In this document: positions 35,858 to 46,163 of the stretch, one piece after another | How the letters are laid out: every line of letters begins with the position of its first letter | Numbering within the stretch: the first letter of the stretch is position 1 | Assembly: GCF_002797445.1 (NCBI RefSeq) | Contig: NZ_PGEP01000001.1 | Location: forward strand, 2,418,501-2,482,500 | Direction of reading: 5' to 3' | Source: Acidovorax sp. 69 | GTDB lineage: Bacteria; Pseudomonadota; Gammaproteobacteria; Burkholderiales; Burkholderiaceae_C | Length of the DNA stretch: 64,000 nt | Made by a program: the position numbers and the translations under genes | Notes under the pieces: model-generated | Told to the model about the DNA's origin: nothing | The model's database searches: none | Seen by the model: only the letters and a program-made list of their open reading frames with translations

Positions 35858-36769
35858 TTACTGCGGGCCGAGCTTGTCGATGAGCGCCTTGAGAGCCTCC
35901 ATCTCTTGGGGCTTCAAGTCCGTCAGCGGCGCACGCACCGGGCCCGCACCATGGCCCACGATGGTGGCGCCCGCCTTGATGATGCTCACGCCATAGCCTT
36001 CCACCTTGTTGCGGATGTCCAGGTAGGGCATGAAGAACTCCTTGAGCAGCTTGTGCTGCGTCGCAGTGTCATCAGCGGCCACCGCCTTGTAGAAGTCCAT
36101 CGCCGTCTTGGGGATGAAGTTGAACACCGCCGACGAATACACCGGCGTGCCCAGCGCCTTGTAGGCCGCTGCATACACCTCGGCCGTCGGCAGGCCACCC
36201 AGGTACGAAAAACGGTCACCCATCTTCATGAAGATGGACGACATGGTCTCGATGTTGCCCACGCCGTCCTTGAAACCGATCAGGTTCGGACAACGATCGG
36301 CCAGGATGGCCAGCGAATTGGCGGTCAGCTTGGTGCGGTCGCGGTTGTAGACGATGACGCCGAACTTCACGCTATTGCAAACGGCCGCCACATGCTCGAT
36401 CAGGCCCTCCTGGCCGGCTTCGGTCAGGTAGTGGGGCAACAGCAGGACGCCGTGGGCACCGGCCTTCTCGGCCTCCTGGGCGCACTGGATGGCAAAACGC
36501 GTGGGGCCACCGGCACCGGCAATGATGGGCACCTTGCCGCGGCAGGTGTCCACAGCCGTCTTGATGATGGAGGGGTACTCGTCACCGGTGAGCGAGAAGA
36601 ACTCGCCCGTGCCGCCGGCGGCGAACAGGGCGGTGGCGCCATAAGGGGCCAGCCACTCCAGGCGCTCGGCATAGCCCTTGGCGTTGAAGTCGCCCTGGGC
36701 ATTGAAGTCGGTGACGGGGAACGAGAGCAGGCCGGAGCCCATGATGGATTTGAGTTCTTGCGGGTTCAT
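35858..36769 (-). CDS. kdgD: 5-dehydro-4-deoxyglucarate dehydratase
   Basis: Class I aldolase-fold enzyme (DHDPS family) of 303 residues. It converts 5-dehydro-4-deoxyglucarate to 2-oxoglutarate semialdehyde with loss of water and CO2. Visible: [40 protein letters not shown], the Tyr of [14 protein letters not shown], and the Schiff-base Lys of [15 protein letters not shown]. These match KdgD closely. It is the second gene of an operon with a Bug receptor (47 bases between genes), so uptake and breakdown of glucarate, galactarate or the uronates that yield them is likely. The terminator is at 35825-35848. Confidence 0.93.
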   Translation of the reverse strand: MNPQELKSIMGSGLLSFPVTDFNAQGDFNAKGYAERLEWLAPYGATALFAAGGTGEFFSLTGDEYPSIIKTAVDTCRGKVPIIAGAGGPTRFAIQCAQEAEKAGAHGVLLLPHYLTEAGQEGLIEHVAAVCNSVKFGVIVYNRDRTKLTANSLAILADRCPNLIGFKDGVGNIETMSSIFMKMGDRFSYLGGLPTAEVYAAAYKALGTPVYSSAVFNFIPKTAMDFYKAVAADDTATQHKLLKEFFMPYLDIRNKVEGYGVSIIKAGATIVGHGAGPVRAPLTDLKPQEMEALKALIDKLGPQ

Positions 36770-36816
36770 GGTGTGAGCGGAGCTAGAGGAATGAAGAAAT
36801 GGAGGGAAACAGGCGT

Positions 36817-37788
36817 TCAGTCGAGTTTGATGTTGGCGGCTTTGACCACGCTGGCCCAGCGGGCGCGTTCCTTGGTAAAGAACTGGTCCTGTTCCGTGGA
36901 AGTCATGGTCACCACCTCGGCGCCCTGGCCGGCCAGGCGCGAGCGGATGTCGGGAGCGCGGATTGCCGTGATGAGGGCCTTGTTGAGCTTTTGCACCACA
37001 GCCTCGGGCGTGCCGCGTGGCAGCAACACACCTTGCCAGGTACCGGATTCATACCCGGCCACGCCCTGCTCGGCGATGGTGGGCACGTTGCCGAGCAGTG
37101 GCATACGGGTGGCCTTGGAGACCCCCAGCACCTTGAGCTTGCCGCTCTGCACCTGGGGCAGGGTGGCCAGCATGCCGTTCATGAGCACCTGGGTTTGGCC
37201 GGCCACGGTGTCCTGGATGGCAGTGACGCCACCCTTGTAGGGGATGTATTGCCAGCGAGCGCCGCTGGCGCGCTCCAGCGCCACACCGGCCAGGTGGGGC
37301 GCGCTGCCCGTGGCCGTCACGGCAAAATTCAGATCGTTCTTTTTGGAGTACGCCACCAGTTCCTGCAGGTTGTTCACCGGCACCGACGGGTGCACCACCA
37401 ACAGGTGGGGTGAGTAGGCCAGCATGGTCACGCCACGCAGGTCCTTGGACGGATCGAACGACAGCTTGGTATAGACCGAGGGGCTGATCGCCAGCGCGCC
37501 CACATCGCACAGCAGCATGGTGTAGCCGTCTGGCTCGGCCTTGGCCACGAAGTCGGCACCCAGGTTGCCATTGGCTCCGGGTTTGTTTTCGACGATGACC
37601 GTTTGCTTGAGCGCTTCGGACAGCGACTGGCTGATGGAGCGGGCAATGATGTCCGAGCTGCCTCCTGGAGGGTAGGGCACCACGATGCGCAAGGTCTTGG
37701 CTGGCCATTCTGTGGTTTGGGCGGTGGCAGAAGCAGCGGCCAAGGCGGCGGTGCATGCCAGAAGGATGGCGCGGCGGTTCAAGGTCAT
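36817..37788 (-). CDS. Bug/TctC-type periplasmic solute receptor (first)
   Basis: 323 residues. Signal peptide ([17 protein letters not shown]), then the family start [40 protein letters not shown], and [40 protein letters not shown] and [19 protein letters not shown] follow. These receptors deliver carboxylic acids to tripartite tricarboxylate transporters. No TctA or TctB gene is in the window, so the membrane part must be elsewhere or absent. Operon position ahead of kdgD suggests a sugar acid as ligand. Confidence 0.9.
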   Translation of the reverse strand: MTLNRRAILLACTAALAAASATAQTTEWPAKTLRIVVPYPPGGSSDIIARSISQSLSEALKQTVIVENKPGANGNLGADFVAKAEPDGYTMLLCDVGALAISPSVYTKLSFDPSKDLRGVTMLAYSPHLLVVHPSVPVNNLQELVAYSKKNDLNFAVTATGSAPHLAGVALERASGARWQYIPYKGGVTAIQDTVAGQTQVLMNGMLATLPQVQSGKLKVLGVSKATRMPLLGNVPTIAEQGVAGYESGTWQGVLLPRGTPEAVVQKLNKALITAIRAPDIRSRLAGQGAEVVTMTSTEQDQFFTKERARWASVVKAANIKLD

Positions 37789-38156
37789 GGGATATGTCTC
37801 CGTGGTCTGATGTTGTTAGTCATCGTACAACAAAGTTGAACCCGATGCAATCGGCAACCCAAAAAATCCGTTAACGAAGGCTCAATCCCAGGGTTTTTAC
37901 TGAGAATCTGGCGGTGAAATTCGACATTTCACCTATGAAATCACATCGGAGAGAAGCGCATTGACCTCGGGTAATCCCTTTGTGTCACAGCACCAGCTCT
38001 GTCGCACAATGGCACGCTTGTTGTATGACAACATATGACGAATGACCCAATACATGAAACGAGCAGGCCTTTGCCTTGATGGCTACAGGCAGCGACAGCA
38101 ACAAGCTTGGCCGCGCTTCTTCCGTTTGCAACGCAGCCACTACCTGGGGACACCAC
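37789..38156. promoter_or_regulatory. Divergent control region with two related operator-like sites
   Basis: 368 bases between the divergent Bug-kdgD and lactonase-Bug operons. GTTGTATGACAAC at 38020-38032 (part of TGTTGT-ATG-ACAACA, perfect 6-base arms) and GTCATCGTACAAC at 37819-37831 agree at 10 of 13 positions when one is reversed. Both resemble GntR/FadR-type operators (TTGT-N3-ACAA core). One lies near each promoter. No GntR gene is in the window. No ORF is visible. Confidence 0.6.
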
Positions 38157-39257
38157 ATGACCATTGAACTTCGCGCCTGCTGCCGAGCCGCTCCCTGGGT
38201 ACTCTCCATGGGGGTCCTCATGCTGTCGGCGCAAGGGGTGTCGGCGGCTACCTGGGTGTACGTCTCCAATGCCGACAGCCAGGATGTGACGGTGTTGGAG
38301 CTGGATCGCAGCGCCGCCATGCTCAGGCCTGTAGAAACCGTGCCCGTTGCGGGAGCCGCCATGCCCATGGCCGTGAGCCCGGACAAAAAGGTGTTGTATG
38401 TCGCGCTGCGCTCGCAGCCCTTTCGGGTGGTGAGCCTGGCCATTGACCCGGCCAGCGGCAGGCTGCGCAAGCTGGGCGAGGCCTCGTTGGCCGACAGCAT
38501 GGCCAATATTGATACCGATGCCACCGGCCGCTGGCTGTTTGCGGCGTCTTACCCCGGCCACAAGATCACAGTCAACAGCATTGGCAAAGACGGCGCAGTG
38601 GGCGCTGTGCAGCAGCTCATCCCCACGGCGCCCAATGCGCACGCCATCCATGTTGACGCCAGCAACCGCTACGTGTTTGCCACCAGCCTGGGCGGCGACA
38701 ACCTTTCCGCCTGGCGGTTTGATGCCGAGACCGGAAAACTTACAGCACACGAGCCCGCGCTCACCCCGGTAGGCCCTGAAAAATCCGGTCCGCGCCATTT
38801 TGTCTGGGACCAGGGGCAGCGCTTCATGTATGTGCTCAATGAGCTGGACGCAGCCGTGCATGTGATGGCCTATGACAAGGAGCGTGGTTTGCTGCGCTCT
38901 GTGCAGCGCACCACGGCATTGCCTGCAGGGTTCGCTGGCAAGCCCTGGGCCGCTGATCTGCACCTGTCGCCTGATGGGCGCACGCTGTATGCGTCCGAGC
39001 GCACCTCCAGCACGCTGAGCAGCTTTCGCGTCGATGCGGCTACCGGTCAGTTGCAGCCCCTGGGCCAGGTGCCCACCGAAAAATCACCGCGCGGTTTTGC
39101 GGTGGATGCCTCTGGCCGCTTTCTGATCGCAGCAGGGCAGGAATCGCACCACATCGCGCTGCACCCCATTGACCCGGCCACCGGTCTGCCGGGTGTGCCC
39201 ACCCGCGTGCCCGTGGGCAAGAACCCCAACTGGGTCGAGATCGTCGATCTGCAGTGA
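38157..39257 (+). CDS. Exported 6-phosphogluconolactonase-like lactonase (beta-propeller)
   Basis: 366 residues. Signal-like N-terminus (WVLSMGVLMLSAQGVSAATW), then seven-bladed propeller repeats. Recurrent blade motifs are YVSNADSQDVTVLELDR, MPMAVSPDKKVLYVALR, PNAHAIHVDASNRYVFATSL and GPRHFVWDQGQRFMYVLNEL. LHLSPDGRTLYASERTSSTL and GFAVDASGRFLIAAGQESHH follow. This is the lactonase family (COG2706), members of which hydrolyse sugar lactones. A periplasmic form next to kdgD and Bug receptors suggests opening of aldonic or aldaric lactones before uptake. The ATG at 38157 suits the signal peptide; the frame is open to 38076. The downstream Bug receptor gene begins 71 bases later. Confidence 0.88.
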   Translation: MTIELRACCRAAPWVLSMGVLMLSAQGVSAATWVYVSNADSQDVTVLELDRSAAMLRPVETVPVAGAAMPMAVSPDKKVLYVALRSQPFRVVSLAIDPASGRLRKLGEASLADSMANIDTDATGRWLFAASYPGHKITVNSIGKDGAVGAVQQLIPTAPNAHAIHVDASNRYVFATSLGGDNLSAWRFDAETGKLTAHEPALTPVGPEKSGPRHFVWDQGQRFMYVLNELDAAVHVMAYDKERGLLRSVQRTTALPAGFAGKPWAADLHLSPDGRTLYASERTSSTLSSFRVDAATGQLQPLGQVPTEKSPRGFAVDASGRFLIAAGQESHHIALHPIDPATGLPGVPTRVPVGKNPNWVEIVDLQ

Positions 39258-39328
39258 CCTGGCAGACCTTCGCGGCACCGGCCCTCACCTTTCACACCAC
39301 TTTTCATAACACTCAGGAGACAAGCACC

Positions 39329-40321
39329 ATGCAACGCAGAACCCTTCTTCAATCCGCTGCCCTGGTCGCCGCAGGCACGCTGATTGCGCTGCCCGCCATG
39401 GCCCAGAGCGCCTGGCCCACGGGCAAGACCATCAGCTACGTGGTGCCCTTTGCGGCCGGCGGAACCACTGACACGCTGGGGCGCCTGATTGGCCAGCAAC
39501 TGGGCACGGCCCTGGGCACCACCGTGGTGGTCGAAAACAAAGGCGGGGCGGCAGGCAGTATTGGCTCGGAGGCGGCGGCACGCTCCGCTCCCGATGGCTA
39601 TACGCTGCTGGGCGGCACCGTCAGTTCGCACGCCATCAACATCAGTCTGTATCCCAAGCTCGGCTACGACCCTATCAAGTCCTTCAGCCCCGTCACCCTG
39701 ATTGGCACCAACCCAGTGGTTCTGGTGGTGTCTGCCAACAGCCCCTACAAGACGCTCAAGGACATATTGGCTGCGGCCAAGGGCAAGCAGGGGGGGCTGT
39801 CGTCCGCTTCGGCGGGCACGGGCAGCTCACAACATCTGGCAGTGGAGCTGCTGGCCTACAAGTCGGGTGTGAAGTTCACGCACATCCCCTACAAGGGCAG
39901 TGGCCCCGCCATTCAGGATGTGATCAGTGGGCAGGTGGACATGATGTTCGACACCACGGTGGTGGCGGCACCGCACATCCAGAGCGGCAAGCTGCGCGCC
40001 ATTGCCGTTACGTCGTCCAAGCGCCTGGCATCTATGCCCGATGTCCCCACGGTGGCCGAGTCCGGTGTGGCCGAACTCAAGGACTTTGAAGTGCAGTCGT
40101 GGCAAGCCATCTTTGTACCCACCGGTACGCCAACACCGGTGGTCTCCCGTTTGCACGACGAGATCCGCAAGATCCTGGCCCAGCCCGACATGCAGACCCG
40201 CCTCAAGGGTTTTGGCATGGAACCCGCCGACATGAACGTGTCCCAGATTGCCACGTTCCAGAAAGCCGAAGTGGACAAATGGGCGCAGGTCATCAAGGCG
40301 GCCAACATCAAGGTGGACTGA
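39329..40321 (+). CDS. Bug/TctC-type periplasmic solute receptor (second)
   Basis: 330 residues. Signal peptide MQRRTLLQSAALVAAGTLIA then LPAMAQ. The family body has YVVPFAAGGTTDTLGRLIGQ, VENKGGAAGSIGSEAAARSA, DGYTLLGGTVSSHAINIS, HIPYKGSGPAIQDVISGQVD and VPTVAESGVAELKDFEVQSW. Similar to the receptor at 36817 in layout but clearly divergent in sequence, so a recent duplication is unlikely. AGGAGA at 39315-39320 fixes the ATG at 39329. Probably cotranscribed with the lactonase and ended by the hairpin at 40357-40390. Confidence 0.9.
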   Translation: MQRRTLLQSAALVAAGTLIALPAMAQSAWPTGKTISYVVPFAAGGTTDTLGRLIGQQLGTALGTTVVVENKGGAAGSIGSEAAARSAPDGYTLLGGTVSSHAINISLYPKLGYDPIKSFSPVTLIGTNPVVLVVSANSPYKTLKDILAAAKGKQGGLSSASAGTGSSQHLAVELLAYKSGVKFTHIPYKGSGPAIQDVISGQVDMMFDTTVVAAPHIQSGKLRAIAVTSSKRLASMPDVPTVAESGVAELKDFEVQSWQAIFVPTGTPTPVVSRLHDEIRKILAQPDMQTRLKGFGMEPADMNVSQIATFQKAEVDKWAQVIKAANIKVD

Positions 40322-40356
40322 ACGCTCGGGCGACCCCTCTCTCCCTGTAAAGATTG

Positions 40357-40390
40357 GGCGGAACCGCTTTCGGGCGGTTCTGCCTTTTTT
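40357..40390 (+). terminator. Rho-independent terminator of the lactonase-Bug operon
   Basis: 11-bp stem GGCGGAACCGC/GCGGTTCTGCC with one G-U pair, six-base loop, then TTTTTT at 40385-40390. Confidence 0.9.
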
Positions 40391-40404
40391 GCCTGTGCCG
40401 TATG

Positions 40405-40704
40405 TCAGGAGCTTGTGGCAGTGCCCGCCGATGTCGTGTGCGGGGCCAACACCCAATCTGGGTGCTGCCCCGTGAGCAGCAGAAACATCGCATACACCGG
40501 GCCTTGCATATTGCGCTCATCGGTCATGCTCTCCAGCGCCTGCCAGGTGCGCGACTGCACGCCGCCCCGGCTGCCGGTTTGCAGCGGGTAGCCCATGAGT
40601 TCGGCCGCCTGGGCCTGGCTCAGCCCTGCAGCAACACGGGTCGCCTTGAGCTGTTCTCCGGTGGGGATGGGCATATCGAGTGCAAGCGGTGCGGTGGATG
40701 TCAT
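40405..40704 (-). CDS. Small XRE-type helix-turn-helix protein
   Basis: 99 residues. An HTH is suggested by GEQLKATRVAAGLSQAQAAE followed by LMGYPLQTGSRGGVQSRTWQ. WQALESMTDERNMQGPVYAMF and GQHPDWVL follow. The layout resembles short XRE proteins that check for a WxxWE-like downstream helix. Function and targets are unknown. It is convergent with the lactonase-Bug operon, and a repeat element lies just upstream of its start (40723-40795). Confidence 0.7.
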   Translation of the reverse strand: MTSTAPLALDMPIPTGEQLKATRVAAGLSQAQAAELMGYPLQTGSRGGVQSRTWQALESMTDERNMQGPVYAMFLLLTGQHPDWVLAPHTTSAGTATSS

Positions 40705-41036
40705 GGGGCGCGTGTGAAAACGAAAATGCTATAAATATAGTAGCTGCTTGTGCAATCGCTGCAAGCGCTAGGGCGGGTTTTGATCTAAATTGGCCATCCA
40801 GGCCTGGGGTTGCAGCAAGGCTCCGCCCCGCACCGGGCTTTGGCGGACGGAGCGCATGGCGGGGACGCAGCAGGCGCTCATTGTCGCGCGCAAGGCAAAA
40901 ATTGCCGGCCCCAGTCGCTGTGATGTGCCGGTTCCAGCGTGATCGGTGTGCCCCGTGTTGCGGAGAAAAGCGCCCCGATGAGCGGTTCCCTAGAATCCAG
41001 CGACTACACACAACTGGCCACACGCACTGGCTTGGG
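40705..41036. other. Intergenic region with a dispersed repeat
   Basis: 332 bases between the XRE gene and the Sel1-repeat gene, which are divergent. The repeat copy fills 40723-40795. The frame of the Sel1 gene is open through this stretch but has no recognisable protein similarity before 41037. No promoter can be placed with confidence. Confidence 0.5.
40723..40795 (+). repeat. Dispersed palindromic repeat
   Basis: AATGCTATAAATATAGTAGC, TGCTTGTGCAATCGCTG, then CAAGCGCTAGGGCGGGTTTT and CTAAATTGGCC. Order and core words match the other copies. Confidence 0.65.
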
Positions 41037-43135
41037 ATGGATGGCATGAGTTACACGGTGCAGCTTTGGCAAAAGCCTGCCGACTGGCCCTGGGCCACCA
41101 CCAAGGCCGAGGCAGATGCGCAGTTCGAGCGCGTTTTTGAAGGCCCCCTGACCGTACAAAACCCCCAATATCGGGCGTGGGGCAAGGACATGCTTGAGCG
41201 CTTCCCCGACACCCTGGACGTTTGGCTCGACGATAAAGATGGCACCACTCAAGACCCTACGCTCGCCTTCGGCCTGAACATCCACTCGCCCGATTGGGAT
41301 GCTGGCTTTGACCATGCCTGGGCGCGGGCGACCGAGCTCGGCCTGAACCTGTACGACCCCCAAAACGGCGTGCATTACCTGGGCAACGGCGATGTGCCCG
41401 GGGAGCCCGACCTGCAGGTCAAGCGAGCCGTTCGCGCACGCAATGCGGGCGACGATGCCACGGCGTGGGCCGAGTACCGGCGCTGGGCAGCGCGCGGCAA
41501 CCCGCACGCCATGTACACCCTGGGCCGGGCCATGCGCTTTGGGATTTTGAACCAACGCCGGCATTTCGACCTGGCTGCGGCCCTGCAGCAGATGGGTGCC
41601 CAGGACGCTCAGGCCAAGGCAGACGCCACAGCTTTTTACGAGCGTTTTCCTGACGCGGCCAAAGAGCGCATCCAGGCGCTGATCAAGCGCCTGGAGCAAG
41701 CCCCTGGCGACAAGCTGCTGCAAATCATCGACGACGAGCGGCAGGCAGTGGAAAACACGTTCAACCGCTGCCAGCAACTGGCGCTTTACAGCCGCAAACG
41801 CATCGAGGCCAGCGATGGTCTCCAGGCCATTGCCGATTTGGGCCACGAGGTGGCGGCTTACCAGCATGCGCTGGAGTGCGTGATCGGCTGGGAGCAGCCC
41901 AACCATGAAACCGCCCGCAGATGGTGCGGCCTGGCTGCCAACTGGGACCATGAGCCCGCCAAGCGCCTGCTGGCCCTGATGCATGAGCGGGGCTGGGGCG
42001 GCGCGGTGGACCTGCATCAGGCCCAAAAATGGAACGCCGCTGCGCAAGAGCAACGGCTGCAGACACAGAAACATCAGCAGCGGACAGAAGAAGCCAATTC
42101 CCCCGGCGGCTTGAGTCTGGCGCCCCTGGCGCCCCTGGCGCCCCTGGCGCCCCGGGCACATGCGGGCGGCGCACCCGCGTCTGCGGCTGTACCAGTGGTT
42201 TGGACAGGATCGGTCACGCGCGACCTGGTGGGTTGGTTCGCGCGCGAGGGCAACCCGCATGCCGCCTATCACCTGGGTCTGTGCGACCAACATGGCCGCG
42301 ATGGCGGCTCGGTGAACCTGGTGCAGGCCCGTGCCTGGTACGCGCAGGCCGCCGAGGCGGGCCATGCCGACGCCACCTACAACCTCGGGGTGCTCATCGA
42401 AGACGGCCAAGGCGGCCCGAAGGACGTGCCGTTGGCCCAGGCTTTGTTCATGCTGTCCAACACCCTCGGCGCCACGCAGCGGGTGGACAAGCTGCGCATT
42501 GCGCCCCACGAACAAGCGGCCGTGCGTGCGCTGGTGGCCGCCCTGCGCGAGCCTGGCCGCCTGCAGGCCGTGCTGGTCGAAAGGGGGCTGGTGCCCCACA
42601 TGGTGGCGGGTGGTAAACCTTCGGCCGTGGCCGGCGCCGTGATGGCGCCTTCAGCTGTTGCAGGGCTCTCCGCGTCGGACTGGGGGCGCACAGGCGGTGC
42701 AGCTGCACAGCCCGCGCAGCCTTCTCGGTCTTCCCCCAACGCGGCAAACGCTTCCACGCGCAATCGCAGTCGCAGTCGCACCCCCACCCTCAACGATGCC
42801 GAAGAGGACGATGGCGACCTGGTGGATGCAAGGAACCCGGGGCGATCCGGTGGTGGCTTCTCTGTGCACCTGGGGCATGTGGCGCTGGCCGTTGGCGTGG
42901 CGAACATGGTGCTGCTCATCGCCTTTTTCAAACCGGGTGCGAGTTTTCGCATGGGCATGTCGGCCCTGGGCCTGGTGGCGGCTTTTGGCGCCTGGCGCAC
43001 GGCGCGCGACTTGGGCTGTGGTCGCCCCTCGCGCGTACCGCCGTGGCTCTGCTGGCCGCTGTGCCTATGCTGGGCATGGCGGTGTGCCTGGGCCTGCTGT
43101 TCAAAGCGGTGCGCGAGCGCGGTTCGGCAGATTGA
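41037..43135 (+). pseudogene. Sel1/TPR-repeat membrane protein with a frameshift near 43011-43020
   Basis: About 700 codons if one base is restored. The N-terminal 220 residues (MSYTVQLWQKPADWPWATTK onward) form an unrecognised domain. Sel1-like repeats follow: GNPHAMYTLGRAMRFGI, EVAAYQHALECVIGW, and GNPHAAYHLGLCDQHGRDGG, then AEAGHADATYNLGVLIEDGQ. A linker contains LAPLAPLAPLAP. The C-terminus has membrane segments: GHVALAVGVANMVLLIAFF and FRMGMSALGLVAAFGAW. At TTGGGCTGTGG (43011-43021) the reading frame shifts. Reading from CTGTGG in the next frame gives LWSPLARTAVALLAAVPMLG, another membrane segment, and stops at 43133-43135, just before the convergent ABC gene. Without the shift the frame runs antisense through that gene. 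One G missing from a run of G is the simplest cause. Start 41046 is an alternative. Confidence 0.75.
42118..42153 (+). repeat. Four tandem copies of a 9-base unit
   Basis: TGGCGCCCC occurs four times in a row inside the Sel1 gene and encodes LAPLAPLAPLAP. Such in-frame repeats vary in copy number by slippage without breaking the frame. Confidence 0.85.
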
Positions 43136-43167
43136 TCGGCTGCGGCGGCCACTGCGTGCCCCGCGCC

Positions 43168-45012
<1,845 letters not shown>

Positions 45013-45184
45013 AGTCAAAACTCCTTGGGCCGCGATGTTACGTGGCGCTGCGGTAACCCGGTGTGCCCGGCTCCAAAGCACGCGGCAGCGCGAGGGTCGC
45101 GCCCAAGGGTTTCAAAAATAGGGTAGACCCTGCACTTGCCATGTGCCTGGGCGACCGAACGGCGCAGGGCCCAACGCCCAAGGC

Positions 45185-45652
45185 CTAGATCAGCAGCGTG
45201 ACGACAACGATCACTACGCCCAGCGCCAGATTGACGCCCACCAGCGTGCGAATGCTGCCCAGCGCCTTGCCGCCAGCGGCCCAGTCCGACGCGGCCACCG
45301 CGCGCTGCAGGCGCTTGAACAGCGCAAACCGGATATGGCCAAACAGGGCCATCATCACCAGGCCCAGCGTGGCCATGATGGTCCAGTCCAGCGGCATGGC
45401 AAAGCTGCCACCCGCCTGCACGGTTTGCTTGGCCACGCGACCAATCATCCACAGCCCGCTGCCCAGCACCACCACCACCGCCACGCTCACTGCGGCAAAA
45501 AACCGCTGCAGCACCTCGTGCATCAGGCGCACGCGCTGCGGGGGCTCCAGCGACAGCGCAGCAGGGCGCAAGAAGAAATGGGCAAACACCATGCCGCCGA
45601 TCCAGACAATGATGGACAGGACATGGACGAGTTGAAGTGCGTTGTAAAGCAT
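45185..45652 (-). CDS. CopD-like small integral membrane protein
   Basis: 155 residues, four hydrophobic segments. The first, LQLVHVLSIIVWIGGMVFAH, has the His and Trp-Ile-Gly-Gly pattern of the CopD family. LMHEVLQRFFAAVSVAVVVV, TIMATLGLVMMALFGHIRFA and VGVNLALGVVIVVVTLLI follow. CopD-domain proteins are linked to copper uptake or resistance, but many short relatives have no tested role. No CopC or copper chaperone is next to it. The ATG at 45652 is the start; the longer frame is not conserved. Confidence 0.82.
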   Translation of the reverse strand: MLYNALQLVHVLSIIVWIGGMVFAHFFLRPAALSLEPPQRVRLMHEVLQRFFAAVSVAVVVVLGSGLWMIGRVAKQTVQAGGSFAMPLDWTIMATLGLVMMALFGHIRFALFKRLQRAVAASDWAAGGKALGSIRTLVGVNLALGVVIVVVTLLI

Positions 45653-45812
45653 GGGGATGCGGCGCTGGCGCCAGGGGCGCCCGCAGAACCGTGTTGTGGG
45701 GTGAAGGGTTGTGGGCGCATTGTGCCGCGACGCCCCCTGGCAACGTCTTTTGCGCCGATGTTGTACCCCTGCGGGGAGTGGGTGTGTTGAGGGGCTTGCG
45801 CTCAAAAGCCTG

Positions 45813-46136
45813 TCAGGCATCGCTGGTCGGATGGCTGCCAGCGCCCCGGGCAGCGCGCCACAGCGCTGGCACCACCCTGGCCAAGGCCAGCAGCCCCCAT
45901 ACCGTGAGGTAGCACCAGGCGGCGGGGCCCTCGCGGCCCATGCTCTCGATGCCGGTGCTGCGCTCCAGCCACGACCACAGGGGGTGCACAACGATGGTCA
46001 GAACGATGGCCACCGGCAAGGTGAGCGCAGCGGCCACCAGCCGCAGCAGCCCGCGCCTGGCGGATTTTCGCCATGCTGGCGTTGGCTGGGCGACGGCTGC
46101 CTCTGTGGCGGCCATGGGCGTTGTCGGGTCTTGCAT
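45813..46136 (-). CDS. Hypothetical membrane protein with two hydrophobic segments
   Basis: 107 residues. A cytoplasmic N-terminus (ATEAAVAQPTPAWRKSARRG), then LLRLVAAALTLPVAIVLTIV and AAWCYLTVWGLLALARVVPA. I do not recognise a family. It lies on the minus strand between the CopD-like gene and the diguanylate cyclase gene, 27 bases after the stop of the latter, so it may be cotranscribed with it. Confidence 0.6.
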   Translation of the reverse strand: MQDPTTPMAATEAAVAQPTPAWRKSARRGLLRLVAAALTLPVAIVLTIVVHPLWSWLERSTGIESMGREGPAAWCYLTVWGLLALARVVPALWRAARGAGSHPTSDA

Positions 46137-46163
46137 GGGGCTGCAGCTTGCCGCGATGCGAAG

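Noticed and set aside
37941..38963. Minus-strand frame covering the lactonase control region
   Set aside because: Its body is the antisense of the lactonase, so it is not a missing GntR or LacI regulator; it shows no HTH.
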